From Mucilaginibacter mali (GTDB lineage: Bacteria > Bacteroidota > Bacteroidia > Sphingobacteriales > Sphingobacteriaceae), in the NCBI RefSeq assembly GCF_013283875.1, contig NZ_CP054139.1, positions 1,612,001 to 1,676,000 of the forward strand: a DNA stretch of 64,000 nucleotides, given 5' to 3'. The position numbers and the translations under genes are program-made. Each line of letters begins with the position of its first letter. Within the stretch, counting starts at the first letter, position 1. The notes beneath the pieces were generated by a model. The model was not told where the DNA came from, did not search any database, and saw only the letters and a program-made list of their open reading frames with translations. Of the stretch, positions 32,838-40,110 are shown in pieces.

Positions 32838-33604
32838 TGGAAACCATTAAACTTACCATAACCGACCGCCTGGCCGTTATTCAGCTGGATAGGGGACGGT
32901 CTAATCCCATCAACCACCAGATGGTGAAGGAACTGGTGGCTTGTGTACAGGAATTGGACAGCAATAAAGATGTTGGCGGACTGATCATCACCGGCAAGGA
33001 GAACTTTTTCTCGTCAGGTATCGACCTGATTGAAGCCTACAATTACGATGAAGAGCAGATCCGTGCTTTTTGGACAGATTTTATGCGGTTACCCGCGGCA
33101 TTGGCTTCGTTCAGGAAACCATTGGTGGCCGCTATCAGCGGGCATAGCCCGGCAGGCGGCTGCGTAGTAGCTATCTGTGCCGATTACCGGGTGATGGCTG
33201 ACGGCCCGTACATCATCGGGTTAAACGAGATCCCAGTTGGTATTATCGTACCCGATAGCATTTTTAACCTGTATGCCTTTTGGCTGGGTAAGCGCCGTGC
33301 ATATCAATACCTGATGGAAGGTAAACTGGTGAAGGCCCCGGATGCACTGGAAATAGGTTTGGTTGATGAAGTAACAACCGCGCTGAATGTAATGTCGGCT
33401 GCCGAAGCTAAAATGCGGGAATATATGAAATTTAGCGCCCCAACGTGGATACGCAGCAAACAAAACCTGCGCCGCGAACTGGTTGGCCAGCTTAATGCCG
33501 ACCAAAGCCAAACCCTGGATGCCATGCTGAAACAGTGGTGGGCACCTGCCACCCGCAAAGGTTTGGAAATGATGATACAGCAACTCAAATCAAAAAATAG
33601 TTAA
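32837..33604 (+). CDS. Delta3,Delta2-enoyl-CoA isomerase-like crotonase (ECI1 type)
   Basis: A 255-residue crotonase-fold protein from ATG 32837, which overlaps the ligase stop; an upstream ATG at 32810 would overlap more and adds nine odd residues. Motifs: FFSSGIDLIEAYNYDEEQIR, GHSPAGGCVVAICADYRVMA, and YIIGLNEIPVGIIVP. The PAGGCxxA...DYRxMA plus IGLNE...GI.P pattern is that of the mitochondrial delta3,delta2-enoyl-CoA isomerase, whose single catalytic Glu is the E of IGLNE, rather than of hydratases with two glutamates. It moves double bonds in unsaturated acyl-CoA. A plain enoyl-CoA hydratase is the alternative. Confidence 0.8.
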   Translation: METIKLTITDRLAVIQLDRGRSNPINHQMVKELVACVQELDSNKDVGGLIITGKENFFSSGIDLIEAYNYDEEQIRAFWTDFMRLPAALASFRKPLVAAISGHSPAGGCVVAICADYRVMADGPYIIGLNEIPVGIIVPDSIFNLYAFWLGKRRAYQYLMEGKLVKAPDALEIGLVDEVTTALNVMSAAEAKMREYMKFSAPTWIRSKQNLRRELVGQLNADQSQTLDAMLKQWWAPATRKGLEMMIQQLKSKNS

Positions 33605-33617
33605 TCCCTAAAATACC

Positions 33618-34490
33618 ATGACAGCTACCGGAATGTTAAAAGATGATGCCCTGAAAGGGAAAACCATTATTGTTACCGGCGGCGGCACGGGTTTGGGGAA
33701 GGCCATGGGCACCTACTTTTTGCAACTGGGCGCCAACTTAGTCATTACCAGCCGCAAACTGGATGTGCTGAAAAAAACAGCTACCGAAATGGAAGCTGCT
33801 ACTGGCGGCAAAGTTTTGGCTGTGGCCTGCGACGTTCGCGACTATGATCAGGTTGAAGTAATGCTGAAACAGTCGATAGATACGTTTGGACAGGTTGATG
33901 CCTTATTGAATAACGCCGCGGGTAATTTCATTTCGCCGACTGAAAGATTATCTGCCAATGCTTTCTCAGCCGTGATAGATATCGTTTTAAAAGGTTCGGC
34001 TAACTGCTCGCTAGCCTTAGGAAAGTATTGGATCGCTAACAAAATGCCCGGCAATATCCTGAATATCGTTACTACTTATGCCTTCACCGGTTCGGCCTAT
34101 GTTGTGCCGTCGGCTTGTGCTAAGGGCGGTGTGCTGGCTATGACACGATCGCTGGCTGTAGAGTGGGGCAGGCATGGCATCCGTACCAATGCTATAGCAC
34201 CGGGGCCGTTTCCAACCAAAGGTGCCTGGGAGCGACTGCTACCCGGCGATATGGCGCAGAAATTTGACTTTAAGAACCGTGTGCCGCTTAAACGTGTAGG
34301 CGAACACCAGGAACTGGCTAATTTGGCGGCATTCCTTGTGTCCGATTTTTCGGGCTATATCAATGGTGAGGTAATTACTATAGATGGCGGCGAATGGTTG
34401 CAGGGCGCGGGCCAGTTCAGCGCGCTGGAAATGATACCCGACAATATGTGGGATGCCATTGAGATGGCTACCCGTTCGGCTAAATCTTAA
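33618..34490 (+). CDS. 2,4-dienoyl-CoA reductase, SDR type (DECR1-like)
   Basis: A 290-residue short-chain dehydrogenase. NADP-binding TIIVTGGGTGLGKAMG, then LLNNAAGNFISPTERLSANA, DIVLKGSANCSLALGKYW, VVPSACAKGGVLAMTRSLAV, EWGRHGIRTNAIAPGPFPTKGA (start of this block at about residue 188) and ITIDGGEW. The segments NNAAGNFISPTERLS and VPSACAKGGV with K but no normal YxxxK match mitochondrial 2,4-dienoyl-CoA reductase. It reduces 2,4-dienoyl-CoA with NADPH in degradation of polyunsaturated chains. It starts 13 bp after the isomerase gene; the two auxiliary enzymes belong together. Confidence 0.85.
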   Translation: MTATGMLKDDALKGKTIIVTGGGTGLGKAMGTYFLQLGANLVITSRKLDVLKKTATEMEAATGGKVLAVACDVRDYDQVEVMLKQSIDTFGQVDALLNNAAGNFISPTERLSANAFSAVIDIVLKGSANCSLALGKYWIANKMPGNILNIVTTYAFTGSAYVVPSACAKGGVLAMTRSLAVEWGRHGIRTNAIAPGPFPTKGAWERLLPGDMAQKFDFKNRVPLKRVGEHQELANLAAFLVSDFSGYINGEVITIDGGEWLQGAGQFSALEMIPDNMWDAIEMATRSAKS

Positions 34491-34532
34491 TAAAATCCGT
34501 ATAAATAAAAACAGATTAGTTAGGTTTGGTTT

Positions 34533-37199
34533 ATGATCAAATCACAATCGCTGCTGTTTTGCTTACTCCTGTTTATTTGTTCGTTTGCACATGGCGCTAC
34601 CCCCCAGGTTGGCGGTTTAAAGTGCGAATATCTAATTAACCCTATCGGTATTGATGCGAAACATCCCCGCTTAACATGGGTGTTATTGGACGATAACCGT
34701 GGCGCCCGGCAAACCGCTTACCAGTTATTTGTAGGGACGGACTCTGCATTGGTAAGTAGAGGCACAGGCGATCACTGGCAAACTAACAAACTCACATCCG
34801 ATCTTAACCTTATTAACTACCAGGGCAAGCCCCTGCAACCATTCACCAAATACTACTGGCGGGTTATGGTATGGGGCAACAACGGCAAAAGTATAGCATC
34901 ACATGTTGCCGTATTCGAGACCGGCATGGTAGATAAAAGCAACTGGCAGGGCAACTGGATAAGCGACAACAAGGATGTGAACGAAAAGGCCGCGCCATAT
35001 TTCAGACATACGTTTTCAACAGCCAAAAAGATAGCTTCAGCGCGGGTTTATATCGCCGTAGCCGGTTTGTACGAGTTGTACATCAACGGGCAAAAGATAG
35101 GTAACCACCGCCTCGACCCGATGTATACCCGGTTCGACAGGCGCAACCTTTATGTTTCGTACGATGTAACCTCGCAATTGCAAAGTGGTCAAAATGCTAT
35201 TGGCGTTTTGTTAGGCAACGGCTGGTATAATCACCAAAGTACGGCGGTATGGTATTTTCATAAAGCGCCATGGCGCGGCAGACCTGCGTTTTGCTTAGAT
35301 CTGCGCGTTACTTATACCGACGGCAGCACCGAAACCATCACATCCGATACCAAATGGAAAACAGCGTTAAGCCCCATTATTTTCAACAGCATTTACACCG
35401 CCGAACATTACGATGCCCGCCTGGAGCAACCCGGCTGGAATACCGCCAACTTTGATGATAAGGGCTGGAAAGGCGTTATCAACCGCTCGGCACCATCGGG
35501 GAGTGTGGTAGCGCAGGCCATGCAACCTATTCGTGATGTGGAGTCTATCCCGGCCAAAAGCATGACAAAACTGGCAGATAATGTTTACCTGTTCGATCTG
35601 GGTCGCAATATATCCGGCGTGAGCCACATTACGGTATCGGGTGAAAAGGGCACGGTCATCAGGTTGAAGCATGCCGAAAAGCTGGGCAAAACAGGCTATG
35701 CCGACCAATCCAATATTGATATCCATTATCGCCCTACCGATGATAAGGATCCGTTCCAAACTGATATTTTTATTCTTGGCGGCAAAGGGCAGGAAAGCTT
35801 TATGCCCCGCTTCAATTACAAGGGTTTTCAGTATGTGGAGGTGAGCAGCGATAAGCCCGTCAGCATCAACAAGGAAAGCCTCACCGGGTATTTTATGCAT
35901 AGCGATGTGGAGGCCATCGGGCAGATCGGTTCATCAAACCAAACGATCAACAAAATATGGTCGGCTACCAATAACTCATACCTGTCAAACTTTTTTGGTT
36001 ACCCTACCGATTGCCCGCAGCGCGAAAAGAATGGCTGGACGGGCGATGCGCATATAGCCAGTGAGACCGGTTTGTATAATTTCGATGGTATTACCATTTA
36101 CGAAAAATGGATGGCCGATCACCGCGACGAGCAGCAGCCCAACGGTGTGCTACCCTCAATTGTACCCTCTGACGGTTGGGGTTATGAGTGGGGGAACGGC
36201 CCCGACTGGACAAGCACCATCGCCATTATCCCCTGGAACTTGTACCTGTTTTATGGCGACAGCAAAACGCTGGCTGATAATTATGATAACATTAAACGCT
36301 ATGTGAACCATATCGATCAGTTGTATCCATCGGGTTTAACCACCTGGGGTTTGGGCGATTGGGTGCCGGTAAAATCGGTATCACCGGTGGAGTTTACCTC
36401 TACAGCTTACTATTTTACCGATGTAAGCATCCTGGCTAAAGCGGCCGCGATGTTCCACAACAAAGCCGACGAGGCCAAATACACCGCCCTTGCCCTGAAG
36501 ATTAAAAACGCATTTAATGCCAAATACTTGAACACAGCTACGGGAATGTACGATAAGGGCTATCAAACCGAATTGAGCGTACCCCTGTACTGGAACATGG
36601 TGCCCGAAAATATGAAGGGCAAGGTTGCTGCCAATTTAGCCGGGCGTGTTAAAGCCGATAACTATCATTTAGATGCCGGTATCCTCGGCGCCAAAGCCAT
36701 ATTGGGTGCTTTGAGTGATAACGGTTATGCTGATGTGGCTTACCGCATTGCTTCGCAGGAAACTTACCCATCCTGGGGGTGGTGGATAATAAACGGGGCG
36801 ACCTCGCTGTACGAGAATTGGAATATCGAGGCCAAATCCGACCTGTCGCTTAACCACATTATGTTTGGCGAGATAGGGGCCTGGCTATACAAGGGCATCG
36901 GCGGCATCAAGACTGATCCGCTGAATCCCGGCTTTAAGAATGTATTGCTCGAACCGAACTTTGTACCCGGATTATCTCATTTCGAATCATCGCACAAAGG
37001 GCCGTTAGGGCAGATCGTATCTAACTGGAAGCGTGATGGCGGGGTGATCCGCTATTCGGTAACCATCCCGGCTAATTCGACGGCAAGCATCAAGTTGCCG
37101 CATGTTGCCGGTAAAAAGGTTTATTTAGATGGGAAGCTGATAGCTGCCGACCAACCGTTTAAACAAGCTGCCGGGCATTATGAGTTTGAGATCCGGTAG
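34533..37199 (+). CDS. Alpha-L-rhamnosidase, GH78
   Basis: An 888-residue secreted enzyme that removes terminal alpha-L-rhamnose. Signal peptide ends near FAHGA. Domains in order: N-terminal Bac_rhamnosid_N-type beta domains (CEYLINPIGIDAKHPRLTWV, YYWRVMVWGNNGKS; AGLYELYINGQKIGNHRLDP), a concanavalin-like middle domain, the (alpha/alpha)6 catalytic barrel (about 450-780) with DCPQREKNGWTGDAHIASE (Glu about 511) and NGVLPSIVPSDGWGYEWGNG, and a C-terminal beta domain. It converges on the serine hydrolase with only 2 bp between stop codons. It is probably part of the PUL that follows, although it lies after the dienoyl-CoA reductase by 42 bp. Confidence 0.93.
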   Translation: MIKSQSLLFCLLLFICSFAHGATPQVGGLKCEYLINPIGIDAKHPRLTWVLLDDNRGARQTAYQLFVGTDSALVSRGTGDHWQTNKLTSDLNLINYQGKPLQPFTKYYWRVMVWGNNGKSIASHVAVFETGMVDKSNWQGNWISDNKDVNEKAAPYFRHTFSTAKKIASARVYIAVAGLYELYINGQKIGNHRLDPMYTRFDRRNLYVSYDVTSQLQSGQNAIGVLLGNGWYNHQSTAVWYFHKAPWRGRPAFCLDLRVTYTDGSTETITSDTKWKTALSPIIFNSIYTAEHYDARLEQPGWNTANFDDKGWKGVINRSAPSGSVVAQAMQPIRDVESIPAKSMTKLADNVYLFDLGRNISGVSHITVSGEKGTVIRLKHAEKLGKTGYADQSNIDIHYRPTDDKDPFQTDIFILGGKGQESFMPRFNYKGFQYVEVSSDKPVSINKESLTGYFMHSDVEAIGQIGSSNQTINKIWSATNNSYLSNFFGYPTDCPQREKNGWTGDAHIASETGLYNFDGITIYEKWMADHRDEQQPNGVLPSIVPSDGWGYEWGNGPDWTSTIAIIPWNLYLFYGDSKTLADNYDNIKRYVNHIDQLYPSGLTTWGLGDWVPVKSVSPVEFTSTAYYFTDVSILAKAAAMFHNKADEAKYTALALKIKNAFNAKYLNTATGMYDKGYQTELSVPLYWNMVPENMKGKVAANLAGRVKADNYHLDAGILGAKAILGALSDNGYADVAYRIASQETYPSWGWWIINGATSLYENWNIEAKSDLSLNHIMFGEIGAWLYKGIGGIKTDPLNPGFKNVLLEPNFVPGLSHFESSHKGPLGQIVSNWKRDGGVIRYSVTIPANSTASIKLPHVAGKKVYLDGKLIAADQPFKQAAGHYEFEIR

Positions 37200-37201
37200 C
37201 A

Positions 37202-38350
37202 TTATTTGATGAAGTTATCATACAAAATATTCATCACGTCCTTTAGAAAGGGGTTTACACCGTCGTATTCGCCAACATTGCAGCCGTTGGTGATCACCAC
37301 GAAGCCAAACTTTTCATCGGGCTGAAAGAACATGGCGCTGTACAATCCGTAAGCAGATCCGGTATGGCCTTTCATTATATAGCCAGGGATCAGATCGGGT
37401 TTGGTCATGATGGCTAAGCCGTAGTTATCTTTTTCGGCAACCACAGTTTGCATTTCCTTAGCGCTCTTTTTGGATATGATCTTTACGCCGTGATAGTTAC
37501 CTTTGTTCATGTGCATGGTCATGTATTTGGCCAGATCGGTGGCTGAGATCTTCATGCCGCCGGTGGGCGAGAAGATGGGCGTACTGTAGCCTATCTGGTA
37601 TTTGGCTATCTCATCACTGCGCGGATTGTAGGCGGCAGGAGATGGGTTTAATTTCTTCGCTTTGGCATCATACTCGTACAATGTGGCGAACCGCGATTTA
37701 TCCAGCGAGTCTACACAATAGCCGCCATAAAGCCCCAGGGGATCAAGGATGTGGTGTTTTACATACTGGTCAAAGCGTTCGCCTGATATTTTTTCTATCA
37801 CCGTACCCACCATGTTAAAATCAAGGTTACAATATTGGTAACCTGTGCCGGGTTCATAATTGTTATAACATTTGGCAAAGTCGGGGTTTTTGTCAGGGTT
37901 GATCGCATCCAGGCTAAAATATCCCTGGCTGTCGTTAATACTGGCTGTATGCGACATCACCATCTTCAGGGTGATCACTGTTTCGGGAAACTTCGGGTTA
38001 CGTATCTTAAAGCCTACCAATTTACTGAAATCATCTTTAAGCGATAGCTTCTTAGCCTCGGCCAGTTGCATAATGGAAGTAGCAGAGAACGATTTAGATA
38101 TGGATGCTATCCGGAAAATATCTTTATCTGTAAGCTGCGTATTGCTTTCCGCGTCTTTTAAACCGAAGGCATGTGTGTAACTGATCTCGCCTTTCTTTAC
38201 CACCACCACTTGTAGGCCCATGGCCTGGTATTGCAGCATTTTGGCCATGATATCAGTCCCGGCTTTTGTGGCCTGTGCATGGCTTTGTGTAGCAATCAAT
38301 GCAATTAATAATGTGATGGAGATACCTTTTAAGATGTGAAGTTTCATCAT
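37202..38350 (-). CDS. Serine hydrolase, beta-lactamase/class C-like family
   Basis: From ATG 38350 (MMKLHILKGISITLLIALIA) the protein has 382 residues with a signal peptide ending SHAQ; an upstream ATG at 38404 is less likely. Penicillin-binding-type motifs: SxxK in RIASISKSFSATSIMQL, YxN in GYQYCNLDFNMVGTVIEKIS, and HTG in MKGHTGSAYGLYSAMFF. Periplasmic or secreted. In PULs such enzymes often act as esterases or peptidases rather than beta-lactamases; the substrate is unknown. It lies downstream of SusD on the same strand, but a terminator at 38408 separates them. Confidence 0.85.
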   Translation of the reverse strand: MMKLHILKGISITLLIALIATQSHAQATKAGTDIMAKMLQYQAMGLQVVVVKKGEISYTHAFGLKDAESNTQLTDKDIFRIASISKSFSATSIMQLAEAKKLSLKDDFSKLVGFKIRNPKFPETVITLKMVMSHTASINDSQGYFSLDAINPDKNPDFAKCYNNYEPGTGYQYCNLDFNMVGTVIEKISGERFDQYVKHHILDPLGLYGGYCVDSLDKSRFATLYEYDAKAKKLNPSPAAYNPRSDEIAKYQIGYSTPIFSPTGGMKISATDLAKYMTMHMNKGNYHGVKIISKKSAKEMQTVVAEKDNYGLAIMTKPDLIPGYIMKGHTGSAYGLYSAMFFQPDEKFGFVVITNGCNVGEYDGVNPFLKDVMNILYDNFIK

Positions 38351-38407
38351 AGCGTCTGATAATATCATCATGAAGATAGTAAAAGCAATGTTATCTGCCC
38401 GCATAAA

Positions 38408-38438
38408 AAATGGGCTGCCCTTTTGAGGCAGCCCATTT
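38408..38438 (-). terminator. Intrinsic terminator of the SusCD operon
   Basis: AAATGGGCTGCC and GGCAGCCCATTT form a perfect 12-bp stem around about 7 nt; on the minus strand a T-run follows (TTTTTTATGC). It lies 22 bp after the SusD stop. Confidence 0.85.
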
Positions 38439-38459
38439 CTGGTTTAGATGAGGTGTTAC

Positions 38460-40091
38460 TTAATAGCCGGGGTTTTGTTCCAGAACCGCGTCCTTATTCA
38501 GCTGTATTTCCGACAGTGGGATAGGCAGTAATAAGTTTTTAGCAGTTAAGCCAACGGTTGGGTGTACCGCGTCGTTCGAGTTTAAACGGGTAGCGCGATC
38601 AACCAGCGTACCTGTACGCATCAGCGTCATACGGCGGTTTTCTTCACCTATCAACTCGCGGGCGCGCTCGTCCAATATAAAATCAAGCGTCATTTGCGCG
38701 GCGGTAACCTGTGGCGCGTTGGCGCGGGTACGCAGCGCATTAATGCTGGTAGCGGCGCCGGCCAAATTCCCTTGTTTAAATTGTGCTTCGGCCAGCAACA
38801 GGTAGGTTTCACCTAAACGCATCATAATAAAATCTTTTATCATGGCGTAGCCAAAGGTGTCGTTAGGATCAAACTGCCCCCATTTGGTAGTGCTTGGGCA
38901 AATACGGAAGGCGGTATCGGCGCCGGCAAAAGGCACCGGTTTGCCATAAATTGATTTATAGGTAGCCGATGGGTCGTTATAATAGTAATGGCGTTTGATG
39001 TTATTCTCGGAGTTACGGATATCGCCGGTTGGATATAAACCATAAAGCACCCAGTTACTTAAACGCAAACGGGCAATACCACGGCCGCCTAACGAGTCGC
39101 ATGGTAACATGCCGGGGATTGCATAGTAAGCAGCACCCCAAACGCGGCGTTGCTGCGCGTTGTCAACATTACCGCCAACAACGGCAGTTGGGTTTTCCTG
39201 CTCCAGCACCCAAATAGCTTCAGAACTGCCTTGTGCACGGCGTTGGTTGCCGTAAACAAACATATCCGAATAATAATCGCCGGCACCGCCTGCACGTACA
39301 CCGTAGCGGGCTTTAACCAGGCTGAATTTGGTGCTGCTGATAATGGCTTGAGCCTGTGCTTCGGCCAGCGAGTTTTTACCCATACGCAGGTAAGCTTCGG
39401 CCAGTAGCTGCATGGCCATATACTTATTGGCCCTACTGGTTGGTTTGCCCTGGGTATTGGTTTTACCACCCACAGGGTTCAGATCGGCCAGGTTTGTGCT
39501 GGCGTAGGTAAGGTCGGCGATAATTAAATTATCCACGTCGGCTATCGGCGAGCGCACAAAATCGGTTTTGGCGCTGGTTAAAGCATGATCAACCAGTGGC
39601 ACTTTACCAAACAGGGTTACAAGGTTATTATAAGCGTAGGCACGGAAGAATTTAGCTTCGGCTTCCACCTGTTTTTTACCGGTCGCGCCAATTTTCGTGG
39701 TCGATGGGTTTTCGGCAGCATCAATAATAATATTAGCATTATTGATCATAGAATAGTATTTACCCCAGGTAAAGCTTGCAGCTGCATCGGTTGGCGTTAA
39801 GGTAGCATAATTGTAATAGGGTACCTCTATGCCCTCCTGCTGGGCGGTTACGTTAGCCACATCGGTACCGGCCTGCCAAACACTTGGCCAGCCCTGGCGA
39901 CCAGAGTAGGTGAGGAAACCAGTCTCTAAATTATATAAGCCTACGGCCGACGCTTCGAACCCTAACGAATCGGTAAGGGTAAGCGGCGTGAATGACGAAT
40001 ACGGTTTTTCATCCAGGAAAGATCTTTTACAGGATACAGCAACCACCATCAACACGGCAATTAGTGAAATGAATATCGAATACTTTTTCAT
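38460..40091 (-). CDS. SusD/RagB-family glycan-binding lipoprotein
   Basis: A 543-residue surface lipoprotein that caps the SusC channel and binds glycan. Lipobox VAVSC with cysteine 21 followed by KRSFLDEKPYSSFTP, the classic SusD N-terminus. TPR-like helices follow (AKFFRAYAYNNLVTLFGKVP, ANKYMAMQLLAEAYLRMGKN, LRLGETYLLLAEAQF-like segment as MRLGETYLLLAEAQFKQGN). The C-terminus (LLLPIPLSEIQLNKDAVLEQ, NPGY) is canonical. It starts 19 bp after the SusC stop. Specificity cannot be read from sequence; context suggests a rhamnose/galactose/glucuronate glycan. Confidence 0.96.
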   Translation of the reverse strand: MKKYSIFISLIAVLMVVAVSCKRSFLDEKPYSSFTPLTLTDSLGFEASAVGLYNLETGFLTYSGRQGWPSVWQAGTDVANVTAQQEGIEVPYYNYATLTPTDAAASFTWGKYYSMINNANIIIDAAENPSTTKIGATGKKQVEAEAKFFRAYAYNNLVTLFGKVPLVDHALTSAKTDFVRSPIADVDNLIIADLTYASTNLADLNPVGGKTNTQGKPTSRANKYMAMQLLAEAYLRMGKNSLAEAQAQAIISSTKFSLVKARYGVRAGGAGDYYSDMFVYGNQRRAQGSSEAIWVLEQENPTAVVGGNVDNAQQRRVWGAAYYAIPGMLPCDSLGGRGIARLRLSNWVLYGLYPTGDIRNSENNIKRHYYYNDPSATYKSIYGKPVPFAGADTAFRICPSTTKWGQFDPNDTFGYAMIKDFIMMRLGETYLLLAEAQFKQGNLAGAATSINALRTRANAPQVTAAQMTLDFILDERARELIGEENRRMTLMRTGTLVDRATRLNSNDAVHPTVGLTAKNLLLPIPLSEIQLNKDAVLEQNPGY

Positions 40092-40110
40092 GTTATTGTG
40101 TTTAACGGGT

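Noticed and set aside
37202..38350. Annotation of the serine hydrolase as an antibiotic-resistance beta-lactamase
   Set aside because: SxxK/YxN/HTG motifs are shared by many esterases and peptidases of the family; PUL context and lack of class C hallmarks give no support for resistance.
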